Positions 37,001 through 45,536 of a DNA stretch of 48,164 nucleotides are shown here, piece after piece. Origin of the DNA: Holophagales bacterium (GTDB lineage: Bacteria > Acidobacteriota > Thermoanaerobaculia > UBA5066); NCBI GenBank assembly GCA_016719485.1, contig JADJZB010000024.1:1-48164 (forward strand), written 5' to 3'. Below the pieces are notes generated by a model. That model saw only the letters and a list, made by a program, of their open reading frames with translations, ran no database searches and was not told the DNA's origin. Position numbers and translations under genes: made by a program. The first letter of the stretch is position 1; each line of letters opens with the position of its first letter.

Positions 37001-37319
37001 TGCCCGCCCAGAGCGTCCCGTCGGGCCCCTCGGCGAGGGAGATGATCGAGTTGTGCTTCAGCTCGGGCGTGCTGCGCCGGTCGTAGGTCGTGAAGCGCGC
37101 CCCGTCGAACCGGACGAGCCCTTCCTGGGTGCCGACCCAGAGATAGCCGTCCCGGCCGCGCAGGACCGCCTGGACCGTGTTCTGCGGCAGCCCCTGTTCC
37201 TGCTGCCAGACGTCGAGGCCGTACTGGGAAAGGCGCTTGCCGGGCTCCAGCCCCTCCGCGACGCCCGCTGCGAGGAGCACGACCGCGAGGAGGCCGAGGG
37301 CCGTCGTCCTTCGAAACAC
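34095..37319 (-). CDS. Reg_prop/Y_Y_Y sensor histidine kinase
   Basis: About 1074 residues. I chose GTG 37319 because it directly begins a signal-like segment (TALGLLAVVLLAAGVAEG); GTG 37364 is the longer option. Some 14 two-component-propeller repeats follow, each with a pattern like DGTLWAGTNGGGI, DGYLWVGTQEGLVRFDG or GNVWIATIGGGLTRV. Next are a Y_Y_Y domain (VEIHYTALTLVSPDRVRFRI), one membrane helix, a coiled coil, HisKA with the phospho-acceptor in FLANVSHELRTPLNAIIGYS, and an HATPase with DTGIGIHPDE and GGTGLGLAITRQL. It ends without a receiver or DNA-binding domain, so the partner regulator is elsewhere. Related two-domain propeller kinases often sense glycans. Confidence 0.92.
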   Translation of the reverse strand: MFRRTTALGLLAVVLLAAGVAEGLEPGKRLSQYGLDVWQQEQGLPQNTVQAVLRGRDGYLWVGTQEGLVRFDGARFTTYDRRSTPELKHNSIISLAEGPDGTLWAGTNGGGILCRRRDGTFASIGSAEGLGSLVVWSIVFDAAGDAWIGGDGNGVQRLSGGRVVQRIGIGEGLPIGHVRVLAFDPSGALWVGTTGKGAAVVRSGRVERVVGEEVLGSGLVRGLAPDTDGGVWVATSGGGLTLVKGDVTTPYREKTGFPSNQVTSVHVDAGGTVWFGTWGAGVGRLKDGVAEVIGTREGLSNDQVWAVTTDDEGSLWIGTWVGGLNRLRDGKFLTYTTREGLTNDNVRALCEGRDGSVWIATAGGGLNRLKEGRVTSFREADGLPSDHVSALMEDRNGTLWVGTNLGGAARFAGGRFTLLGPAEGLPHHDVRAFLEDRGGNVWIATIGGGLTRVAPNGSLRIFTVADGLPTERFVAIAEGSDGAIWLASSGGGVTRLAEDGVRVFTTENGLSSNRVIALRAEPDGTVWAGTSGGGLNRIRGGKVAQVTTRDGLFDDLVQVILDDGKGSFWMTCNKGVFRVSREELDAVADGRAASLRSVAFGTSDGMRNASAAGGQQPAGFVGADGRLWFPTFRGVAVLDPARIRASGRTPRVAIEDVFVDGRPADLRSPLVLPPGTGRVEIHYTALTLVSPDRVRFRIRLDGLENLAVDVGTRRVAYYTNLPSGSYVFRVSAADAAGEWGENVTALSFRKAARVWETWWFWVALAVLATAAAWGVVRWRVARHRARESELLVLVEQRTRSLSEEKVRAEEALAKAEEARADAERHREVAERATAEAEEASRTKSRFLANVSHELRTPLNAIIGYSEMLSEEASEEGRPALARDLERVRTAALHQLELVSSVLDLAKVEAGRLDLELATFPLALLVEETTAIVRPLLAKNRNALVVRCPAGKEDTMTSDPRKVRQCLFNLLSNACRFTQDGTVELEVRRFVDEGRSWVSFRVTDTGIGIHPDELANIFEPFSQADLSTARREGGTGLGLAITRQLCELMGGRVTVESDPGTGSTFEIRLPADVPA

Positions 37320-37367
37320 GCGCGGATCATAGGCGGGCACTCCTGCCTTCCGGCCCGCCGGCACGGA

Positions 37368-38155
37368 TCAGCCGCGGCAGCGATCGAGGAAGGCGCGCAG
37401 CTTCGGGAGGAACTCCTCGGGGTGCTCGAGCGGGGCCAGGTGGGCTCCCGGCAGCGTCAGGAGCTCGACCCACGGCGCGTTCACCGCAGCATCCACCATC
37501 TGCTCGGAGGCCGACGGCGGCGTCAGCTCGTCGTCGTCGCCGACGGCAGCCAGGAACGGAACGGCCAGCGTCCCGAGGACGTCGAAACGGTCGACCCTTC
37601 CGGCCATCCCCCGCTGGTCCGCGGCCGCCGTCGCCGGCGGCGTCGCGAGGAACATGGTCCGGACCAGCTGCTCGAGCGCGCCCCCGCGCGACTCGGGGAC
37701 GAGGAACTGCGGGAGCATCTTCGAAAGGAGGGGCTCCATGCCGTCCTTCTCGATCGCGGCGGCCGAGTCCGCGCGCTTCGCCTTCCCGGCGTCGTCGTCG
37801 GCGTTTGCACGCGAGTCGCAGAGGACGAGGCCCCGCAGCCGCGCACGCAGGCTGGCGTCGAGCCGCGCGAGGAGCTCGAGCGCGACGTAGCCCCCATCGA
37901 GAGCCCCATCACGACGAACGGCTCGTCGCCGGGCAGCTCTTCGAGGACGTCCCGGGCGAGAAGGGACATCGCGTGGACGGGTTCGGCCGTTCTGCCCGAA
38001 CCGCCTCGACCACGGAAGTCGGGCGCCGTCACGGCGACACCCGCCCCGAGCTGGCCCGCCGCGGCGGCCGCCTTCACGAGGCCCCACATGCGGCCGTCGA
38101 GAGGAAACGCGTGGAGGGCGAGGAGGCGGAGGGACGAGGGCTGCTCTCGGGTCAT
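37368..38155 (-). CDS. Alpha/beta hydrolase (one frameshift)
   Basis: From ATG 38155 the first frame gives LLALHAFPLDGRMWGLVKAA, APDFRGRGGSG and FVVMGLSMG, including the nucleophile elbow GLSMGG. A shift near 37893 in a C-run moves to GYVALELLARLDASLRARLR and LVLCDSRANADDDAGKAKR. It continues with FLAAVGDDDELTPP (acid Asp) and LPGAHLAPLEHPEEF (His). Triad and length (about 262 residues) are normal for a soluble esterase/lactonase-type enzyme. It precedes the sensor kinase gene in the same direction with a gap of few bases. Confidence 0.85.
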
Positions 38156-38206
38156 TCCGGGAGGATAGACCTGCTCGATCCGGCAGCCGTCACGCCGGGC
38201 CGGACC

Positions 38207-39859
38207 TCACTCACCCGGCTGAGGCAGCCTGTAGACGAGACCGGTGTCGCTCCCTTCGGGATGGCTGTCGCGCAGCGCGAGCGCTCTCAGGGCGGGCTCG
38301 TCCGCGAGCCACGTGTCGAACTCGCTCTTGCCGGTCACGACCCAGCCGCCCGGGTTCTTCCCGAGCCACGCCAGGAGGGCCTCGGGCGTCTTCACCCACT
38401 CGACCCTGCGGTCGAGGACGACGAGGGCGTAGCACCGGAACCGGTTGCTCGCGTAGGCCAGGGGCTCGCCGGCCGACACGTGCGGGCGCAGCCTCTCGTA
38501 GAGCGGACGGGCGGTCTTGCGTACGTTCAAGGCAGGGAAGCCCTTCGCCCCGAGCGCCGCCTCCGCGAGCCAGAGCCCGGCGGCGAGCGCGAACGCCGCC
38601 CCCGCGATCTCCCGCCGCCGCCGGGCGAGGACGACGAGCGCCACGACGGCTCCGAGGCCGAGCGGTACGGCGATCCACGGGACGAGGTGCGCGTCGGAGG
38701 GCACCTTCCTCGCCGCGACCGGGTAGAGGGCGGCGGCCGCCAGGACGAGAACGATCGCGAGGACCGCCAGGATTGCCCGCACGGCCCGCCGGGCCCGATG
38801 CGCCGCATCGTCCTCCGCCTCTCTCATGCGCGCCACGAAGAGCGCGAGGACGGCGGCGACGAACGGGTAGAGGAAGAGGAGGTACTTGCCCTGCTTCGAT
38901 CGCGAGATGGAGAGGAGGACGAAGACGGCTCCGACGGCCCGGAGCACCGACGCGAGACGCGGGTTCGCGGCGAGCTCTCCCCCGCCTCCAGAGGACGACG
39001 ATGGCCACGACCGCGGGGAGGGTCCAGGGGAAGAAGTCGACCCAGACCTTCTCGACCGCGTAGTACCAGAAGGGGTGGATGTGGTCCCAGGCCGCGGCGA
39101 ACCGCACGAGGTTGTGCCGGATGAGGAGCTCGTACGCGTAGTCCCACCCGAAGCGGCGGATGGCGAGGACGTACCAGGGGGCCGCGACGAGCGCCACGAC
39201 GATCGCGGCACGCACGGGGTAGAGAACCCGAACAGGACGCAGCGAGCGGGTCGCGGCGACCGACACTCCCGCCACGAGGACGGAGATCGCGATCGCGAGC
39301 GGCCCCTTCGTCAGGACGGCGAGGCCGAGGAGGACGTGCCCGCCGAACGCCAGCCAGGGCCGCGGCGCGTCGTCGTTCTCGAGCCGGAGCTGGACCAGGA
39401 GAGCCCCGGCGAGGAGCCCCGAGAAGAGGGCGTCCATCTGGAGGAACTGCGCCTGCCAGAAGGTGAGCGGCGCGACGGCGATCGCCGCCCCGGCGAGCCA
39501 CCGGTCGCGCGGGGCCCCGAGCCAGGCCGCGGCCTTCACGGCGACGAGGACGAGGAGGATCGTCCCGACGAGCGAGGGAACGCGGCTTCCGAACGGCGTG
39601 AGGTCGCCCCGGTGAACGGCGTCGTCGCGGCGGCCGCCCAGTAGGTCAGGATCGGCTTCTCGGGGAAGGGGACGCCGTTCTGGTAGGGAACCACGTAGTC
39701 GCCGCGCTGCACCATCTCGCGCGTGTGCTGGGCGTAGTCGGGTTCGTCGGGCCGCCAGTAGTCGCGTCCCCACGCGGCGATCGCCGCAGGCATCAGGGCG
39801 GCCACGACGAAGAGCGCCAGCAGGACGAAGGGCGCGGGCTTTCTGAGCGGGATGGTCAT
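38207..39859 (-). CDS. ArnT-like membrane glycosyltransferase (two frameshifts)
   Basis: From ATG 39859 the protein begins with a helix (FVLLALFVVAALMPAAIAAW) and the GT83 catalytic loop WRPDEPDYAQHTREMVQRGD, then VPYQNGVPFPEKPILTYWAA. A shift near 39605 leads to LTPFGSRVPSLVGTILLVLV and many helices including LTFWQAQFLQMDALFSGLLA. A second shift near 38960 leads to SISRSKQGKYLLFLYPFVAA. The C-terminal periplasmic part ends TGLVYRLPQPGE. Reconstructed length is about 550 residues. Such enzymes move aminoarabinose or other sugars from undecaprenyl phosphate to lipid A or another acceptor. The heptose/LPS genes further on fit that role. Confidence 0.87.
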
Positions 39860-40024
39860 TGGCCGTCCGGATGGTAGAGCAGACGGCGAGCCGGCGCATC
39901 CCGACGGCCTGTCCCGGCGCCACCGGCCGTTTCGGATCACGTGGCAGGCCGACGCCCGTGAATCGTTCGAGATCCCGGGGTTAAGCTCGTCGTGCGCTCA
40001 CCTTGGATCGAAGGAGGTTTCGCA

Positions 40025-40776
40025 ATGAGGAAACCGTGGGTCGCGGCCGTCCTGCTCGCATGCACCTCCAGCCTACTCTTCGCGTGCAAGGCTCGCGAGG
40101 AAGCCCCGCCCGCCGGGCAGGAGACGGCACCTCCTCCTTCCGAGGCCGCTGCGGACGCCGCCCCGCAGGTCGCAGCGCCCTCCGAGCCGGCTCCTGTCGA
40201 CGCTGCGCCCCAGCCGGCGGCAAGCCCGGAGGCCGCCGCGCGGCCCGGCGCGCCGGGCGTCCGCCCCGGAGCGCCCCGCCGAGACCGGCCGAGACCGGTC
40301 CGAGGACGCCGACGGCGGGCCAGGCACCGAAGGCTGCAGAGCCGCCGCGGCCCCTGCCCCCCTCCCGCTACCCCGGCCCCGACTCCCCCACCTGCAGCCC
40401 CCAGGCGGCCCTGCGGCGGCGGCTCCTGCGGCGGCCAGGCCGGCTCCCGGAATCGCCGACCCGGGCGGCGAAGTCGCGGTGACACCGGGGAAAGCCGGCC
40501 TCGCGCGCATCGGGGCCGAGAAGTGCAAGCTCTGCCACAAGCTGCAGTACACCTCCTGGGCCGACTCGGGCCACGCCAGGCGCAAGCCCGCCCTGGACTG
40601 CGAGAGCTGCCACGGCCCCGGAAGCGAGTACAAGTCGCTGGCGGTGATGAAGGATCCGGCGAAGGCGAAGGCGGCCGGACTCGTCGAGCCGGGCGCGGCC
40701 TTCTGCGGAAAGTGCCACACGGGAGCGGGATCCCGCTCTCCTCGCGAAGGTCCACGCGCACAAGGCCGCCCCGTAG
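40025..40776 (+). CDS. Tri-haem c-type cytochrome lipoprotein (frameshifted)
   Basis: The ATG at 40025 follows AAGGAGGT. The signal peptide VAAVLLACTSSLLFAC ends in a lipobox, so the protein is probably lipid-anchored. An Ala/Pro-rich linker of about 100 residues follows and contains at least one frameshift. The cytochrome part, in another frame, has three CxxCH haem sites: CKLCH, CESCH and CGKCH. The sequence around the first two, KLQYTSWADSGHARRKPALD, is like the cytochrome c554 group. A last shift near 40727 gives the likely end DPALLAKVHAHKAAP with a stop at 40776. It would carry electrons in the periplasm. No reductase gene adjoins it. Confidence 0.8.
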
Positions 40777-40828
40777 CACTCCGGCGCCGCCCGGACGGTC
40801 GGTCCCCGGGTCCCTCCGCCGCTCGACG

Positions 40829-40853
40829 AAAAAAGGCCGCCCGAAGGCGGCCT
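40829..40853 (-). terminator. Rho-independent terminator behind the tRNA pair
   Basis: On the minus strand, AGGCCGCC-TTCG-GGCGGCCT forms an 8-bp stem with a stable tetraloop, followed at once by six T. It lies 12 bases beyond the 3' end of tRNA-Arg and so ends the tRNA transcript. Confidence 0.88.
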
Positions 40854-40864
40854 GATCTCGTGGG

Positions 40865-40942
40865 TGGTGCGCCCGCCGCGATTCGAACGCGGGACCTTTA
40901 GATCCGGAGTCTAACGCTCTATCCGGGCTGAGCTACGGGCGC
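40865..40942 (-). tRNA. tRNA-Arg (anticodon CCG)
   Basis: Folds as a full cloverleaf on the minus strand. The acceptor is GCGCCCG / CGGGCGC with encoded CCA, and the T arm contains GTTCGAATC. The anticodon stem TTAGA / TCTAA encloses the loop CTCCGGA, giving anticodon CCG. It is the second gene of a His-Arg pair ended by the terminator. Confidence 0.94.
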
Positions 40943-40964
40943 GTATGCGAAAGAGCGGTGAAAT

Positions 40965-41041
40965 TGGGGTGAGAGACGGGGATCGAACCCGCGACCACCG
41001 GAACCACAATCCGGCGCTCTACCGACTGAGCTACTCTCACC
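40965..41041 (-). tRNA. tRNA-His (anticodon GTG)
   Basis: Minus strand. The eight-base 5' acceptor GGTGAGAG includes the extra G at position -1 paired to C73, diagnostic of tRNA-His; CCA is encoded. The anticodon stem CCGGA / TCCGG holds the loop TTGTGGT, anticodon GTG. It lies 22 bases upstream of tRNA-Arg. Confidence 0.95.
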
Positions 41042-41118
41042 GCGCTCATTCGGACGGCGGGAGGATATCAGAAAAGCACTGGCCCGCCAGCCTCGCCGGG
41101 ATGGCATCCTTCCACGCC

Positions 41119-42430
41119 ATGACATCCACCGACGGTGCAACGCCTTCCACGGCTCCTCCGAGGGCGCCCTGTCGAACCGCATCCTCCTCGGCCTCCTCCT
41201 CGGCGCGGTCTGCGGCATCGGCGCGAACCTCTACCTGGTGCCGCGCGTCCCCGACGCCGTGGAGGCCGCGAACCGGTGGGTCTTCGTGCCGGTCGGGCAG
41301 ATCTTTCTCCGGATGCTCTTCATGGTCGTCATCCCGCTCGTCTTCAGCTCCCTGGCGCTCGGCGTTGCGAGCCTCGGGGACCTGAAGCGGCTCGGCCGGG
41401 TGGGTGGCCGGACGATGGGCTACTTCTTCACCGTCACCGCGTTCTCGGTGGCGATCGGTCTCGTCCTCGTCAACGTCCTGAAGCCCGGCGAGGGGCTCCC
41501 GGCCGGGACGCGCGAGAGGCTCCTGGAGACCTATCGCGGCGAGGCGGCCTCGAAGATGGAGTCCGCCGGCAAGGCCGAGTTCGGGCCTTCGCTCCTCGTC
41601 AACATCGTGCCGCGCAACCCCGTCGACGCAGCGGCGAGGGGCGACATGCTCCCGGTCATCTTCTTCGCCCTCCTCTTCGGCATCGGCGTCACGAAGCTCG
41701 CGCCCGAGAAGAACGGGCTCTGGATGAAGCTCCTCGAGGGGCTCGCCGACGTCACCGTGGTCATCATCGGCATGGCCCTGAAGATCGCGCCGTTCGGCGT
41801 CTTCGGCCTCATCTTCTCGGTCACCTCGCGCTTCGGCTTCGACATCCTCCGGCAACTCCTGTTCTTCGTCGGGACGGTCCTGTTCGGTCTGACGCTCCTC
41901 ATCCTGGGCGTCTATCCGGTCCTCCTGAAGTTCTTCGCGGCGTCTCGCCGTGGGCCTTCCTGAAGAAGATGCGCCCGTGATGATCACGGCCTTCTCGACG
42001 AGCTCTTCGGCGGCGACGCTCCCCGACCACGATCCAGGTCTCCGAGCGCGACCTCGGCGTGCCGCCCCAGATCGCCGGCTTCGTCCTCCCGCTCGGCGCC
42101 ACGATGAACATGAACGGGACGGCTCTCTTCGAGGGGATCACCTGCGTCTTCCTCGCCAGGTCTTCGGGGTCCACCTCTCGCTCGGGCAGCAGCTCTTCGT
42201 GATCCTCCTCGCCGTCCTCACGGCGGTCGGCGCCGCGGGCGTACCGGGCGGCTCCATCCCGCTCCTCGTCCTCGTCCTCACCTCCGTCGGGGTCCCCGCA
42301 GAAGGAATCGCGGTCATCATCGGCGTCGACCGCCTCCTCGACATGGCCCGCACCGTCCCGAACGTCGTCGGCGACGCCTCCTGCGCCGTCTACGTCGCGA
42401 AGAAGGGAAGGCTTCGCCCTCAAGATCTAG
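41119..42430 (+). CDS. Dicarboxylate/amino-acid:cation symporter (DAACS), several frameshifts
   Basis: The probable start is ATG 41119 (MTSTDGATPSTAPPR), then a shift near 41165 into ALSNRILLGLLLGAVCGIGA. The long middle frame gives FVPVGQIFLRMLFMVVIPLV, LPVIFFALLFGIGVTKL and ADVTVVIIGMALKIAPFGVF. Three more shifts between 41940 and 42165 break the hairpin-loop part, which still shows MITAFSTSSSAATLP and the substrate/Na motif GATMNMNGTALFEG. The end has GVDRLLDMARTVPNVVGDAS. Removing one G near 42405 gives KKEGFALKI and a stop at 42430. As assembled, the frame instead runs into the adjoining repeat. It imports C4-dicarboxylates or acidic amino acids with H+ or Na+. Confidence 0.88.
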
Positions 42431-42504
42431 AGGCGCAAGCCTGGGGCTGGTCTGTAGCTACACTCTACGAGCAAGCCGTAGAATGAAAATCAAGACCTGA
42501 CCCC
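42431..42504 (-). repeat. GGGGTCAG-type intergenic repeat, copy C (inverted)
   Basis: The reverse complement begins GGGGTCAGGTCTTGATTTTC (42504-42485), identical to copy B, then after a variable part has AGAGTGTAGCTACAGACCAG before GCCCC. It lies between the convergent symporter and gmhA genes. As assembled, both reading frames end inside it: TGA within GTCTTGA for gmhA and TGA at 42484-42486 for the shifted symporter frame. Confidence 0.7.
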
Positions 42505-43078
42505 ATCCTCCGCCGCCCTTGCAGGCAAGCCGGAAAGAAAAAGGACCCCCGTCCTCCGCCGAGGAGGTGGAGGGTGACTTCCTGGACGTGGGCGGTCTCG
42601 GCGGAGGGAACGACGAGGCCGTGATCCACTTTGCGGCCTCGGCGGCGCCACTGGGAACCGGTGACGAGGATCGTGACCAGGCCTCGCGCGCGGGCGGCCT
42701 CCGAGAGCCTTCACGACGTTCGGGCTGGTGCCCGAGGTGGAGAGGCCGAGCGCGACGTCTCCGGGCCGGCCGAGCGCCTCGACCTGCCGGGCGAAGACGT
42801 AGTCGTACGCGTAGTCGTTTGCACAGGCGGTGAGGATCGCTCCGTCGCACGTCAGGGCGATCGACGGAAGGCCCGGCCGGTCTTCCTTGCAGCGGACGAC
42901 GAGCTCGGCGGCGAAATGCTGCGCCTGCGTGGCGCTCCCGCCGTTTCCGAAGGCGAGGACCTTGTTTCCCGTACGGATCGCCACCGCGACGGCGGCGCAC
43001 GCCGCCTCGAGCGCGGGCGTCATCGAGCCGCGCGCCGCCAGCGGTCGCCGCGAGGGCCGAAAGGTGCGCGTCGATCAC
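42490..43078 (-). CDS. gmhA: Sedoheptulose-7-phosphate isomerase (frameshifted)
   Basis: GTG 43078, with GAAGGAG five bases upstream, begins VIDAHLSALAATAGGAR. A shift near 43025 leads to the SIS domain: NKVLAFGNGGSATQAQHFAA, the phosphosugar-binding loop, then ELVVRCKEDRPGLPSIALTC and VALGLSTSGTSPNVVKAL. After a further shift near 42700 come GLVTILVTGSQ and PSAETAHVQEVTLHLL, the family end. It converts sedoheptulose 7-phosphate to D-glycero-D-manno-heptose 7-phosphate, the first step to ADP-heptose. It is the last gene of the heptose operon. Its assembled stop lies within the GGGGTCAG repeat. Confidence 0.88.
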
Positions 43079-43104
43079 GAGGTCTCCTTCATCTTCGTCA
43101 TCCC

Positions 43105-44621
43105 TCATCGGGAGGTCCGTCGAGCGGCCGGGAAGGAGCGGACGAGCGCGACCTCGCCGCCGTAGGAGCGGACGAAGGCGGCGCCGACGACGCCTTCCTC
43201 GGTGTAGTCGCCCCCTTTGACGAGGACCTGGGGCCGGATCTCTCCGATGAGCGCCTCGGGCGTGTCTTCCTCGAAGAGGACGACGAAATCGACGGCGTCG
43301 AGGCCGCCGAGGACCTGCGCCCGGTCCGTCTCCGGCAGGATCGGCCGCTCGGGCCCTTTGAGGCGCTTCACCGGCGTCGCTGTTGAGGCCAACGACGAGG
43401 ACGTCGCCGAGCTTCTTCGCGGCACCGAGGAGGGTGACGTGCCCGGGGTGGAGGAGGTCGAAGCAGCCGTTCGTGAAGACGACCCGCTTGTGCGCCCGCC
43501 GGAGCATCTGCGCGACGGCTGCGACGTGGCCGCGTTCGAGGAGCTTCTCGGCCGGCGAGGAGGTGAGGCCGTCGAGGAGGTCTGCCCAGCGGACCGAAGG
43601 CCGTTCCCGTCCGGCCGACGACGACGCCGGCGGCGCGGTTGGCGACCTCGGCCGCGTCGGCGAGAGGGAGGCCCTGCACCGAGCGCGACGCCGGAGCGTG
43701 GCGAGGACGGTGTCGCCGGCGCCGGTGACGTCGAAGACCTCCGTGCGCGCGCCACGATGCGATGGGGCTCGCCCCCTTCGGCAGGAGGAGCATTCCTTCC
43801 TCCGAAAGCTTGACGAGGATCGCGTCGAGGCCGAGGTCGTCCTCAGGCGCGAGGCGAGCCGCGCCACCGTCCTGAGGTCGCGGGCGCTCTCCCCGTCACC
43901 GTCTCGAGCTCCTTGCGGTTCGGCGTGATGCAGGTGGCGCCGCGGTAGCGGAATAGTCCTGCCCTTCGGGTCGACGAGCGCGGGAACCTTTGCCGAGGCG
44001 GCGCGCCTCCCCGAGGAGCGGCCACGACGCGCGGCGTGAGGGTTCCCTTCGAGTAGTCGGAGAGGAGCAGGACCTCAGCCGACGCGAGCGCCGCGAGGCC
44101 CGCGGCGACGAGCTCCTCTTCGGCCGCCGCCGAGAGGACGGCGGGGAGCTCCTGGTCGACGCGCAGGAGCTGGCGCCCGTCGGCCACCATCCGCCGCTTG
44201 ACGGGCGTCGTCCGGAGCGGGTCGACGACGACGCGTCCCTCGCCCCCCGGGAGGGATCCGAGGTGGCGGCGGAGCCATTCCCCTTCCTCCTCGGGACCCA
44301 CGGCCCCGAGCGCCACCGTCCGCGCGCCGAGCGCCGCGAGGTTCTCGACGACGTTTCCGGCGCCACCCGCGCGGCGGGACATCGACGAGAGCGCCAGGAG
44401 CGGAACGGGCGCCTCGGGTGCGACCCGCGAGACGTCCCCGAACCACGTCTCGTCGAGCATCAGGTCGCCCGCGACGACCGCCTTCACCGCTCGGCGCGGC
44501 GGCGGCGAGCGCCGCCAGCTCGCGCGGGGCATCCCCCTGGGGGGCGGGGGGCCGCGGCGGGTCCCCGGCGGTCGCCGCCGGCCGCCGGGGTCATCGTCCG
44601 CTCCTCGAGGTCGGGGGTCAT
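43105..44621 (-). CDS. hldE: Bifunctional heptose-7-P kinase / heptose-1-P adenylyltransferase (multiple frameshifts)
   Basis: ATG 44621 overlaps the previous stop (ATGA) behind GGAGGAGGGAA. After a poorly resolved leader comes the PfkB-type kinase: VKAVVAGDLMLDETWFGDVS, RRAGGAGNVVENLAALGART, VVDPLRTTPVKRRMVADGRQ, CITPNRKELETVTG and the anion-hole motif EVFDVTGAGDTVLATL. The C-terminal nucleotidyltransferase has VVFTNGCFDLLHPGHVTLLG with HxGH, VVGLNSDA, and EEDTPEALIGEIRPQVLVKG. It ends VALVRSFPAARRTSR at 43105. At least four shifts interrupt about 500 residues. One chain carries both HldE activities in the usual order. Confidence 0.9.
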
Positions 44622-45536
44622 TTCCCTCCTCCAGCCCCAGGACGAGAGCCTGCGCCAGGAGCGGCAGGAGGATCTCGTGGTGGCCGGTGATCGCGGACGA
44701 GGCGCCGCCCGAGAGGACCGGGCGCTTCAGGACGTTCTCGTGCGGGCGGTAGTGTCGAATCATGTCGAGGTCGACGGTCGTGAAGTCCTCACGTCGTTCC
44801 CTGGTTGCGGGCCATCGAAAGGCCTTCAGGAAGACCTCCGGCATGATGACGGCCGAGCCGGCGTTGATCCAGACCCCGCCGCCGCCGAGTCCGGCGATGA
44901 CCCGCCGGATCGTCGTGAAGTCGCGGACCGACATCTCGCCGACGAGCGCGCCGTCCATGCCCGGGTGCTGGACGAGCGTGTCCGTTCCGAGCGCGACGTG
45001 GACGGTGAGAGGGACGTCCGCCTTCGCCGCCGCGGCGAAGAGGAGAGGTGGCGGTACTGGGAGGCGCCCCGGAGGATCGCCTCGCCGAGCGCGCGGCCGT
45101 AGCCGACGCCCTTCTTCCGCCCGGCGCGCAGCGCGCGGAAGATCCCCTCCCCCGTCTCGCGGCTCATCCCGAACTCGCCTGTCTCGAGGACGGCGCCGAC
45201 GTCCTCGGAGGTCTTCCCGTGGAAGGCGACCTCGAAGTCGTGAATGCCGCTGGCGCCGTTCGTGGCGAGAGCGGTCACGGAACCCGCGCTCGACGAGGTC
45301 GATCAGACCGGCCCCAGCCCCGTCTTCAGGACGTGGGCCCCGAAGGCGAGGACGACCGGCTTGCCCTTCCCCTTCGCGGCGTGAATGGCGGCGGCGACCT
45401 TCCGGAGCGACTCGGCGGCGAGGATCTTCGGCAGGCCGTTCCAGAAGTCCTCGAAGGAGCCGCTCGTCGACGGAGGCGCCGCGAAGTCGGCGGTCTTCAC
45501 CTTGAACGATCGTGTCGCGATGGGGTAGGTCGTCAC
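44618..45536 (-). CDS. Conserved-looking protein of unknown function inside the ADP-heptose operon (frameshifted)
   Basis: GTG 45536 overlaps the gmhB stop (GTGA). The first frame reads TYPIATRSFKVKTADFAAPP, SFEDFWNGLPKILAAESLRK and GKPVVLAFGAHVLKTGLGPV. Next, in other frames, come FVTALATNGASGIHDFEVAF, GKTSEDVGAVLETGEFGMSR, VPLTVHVALGTDTLVQHPGM, GVWINAGSAVIMPEVFLKAF and ITGHHEILLPLLAQAL. The stop is TGA at 44618. The Gly-rich loops and His-containing motifs (HDF, HVALGTD, HHE) suggest a soluble enzyme with a Rossmann-like or nucleoside-binding fold. I do not recognise a characterised family. Tight overlap on both sides with gmhB and hldE argues for a role in heptose or LPS-core synthesis; that is inference. 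Confidence 0.72.

Noticed and set aside
42458..43867. A 469-codon minus-strand frame spanning hldE and gmhA as a single fused protein
   Set aside because: It joins pieces of two genes in different true frames. HldE ends at 43105 and GmhA has its own start and ribosome site at 43078.
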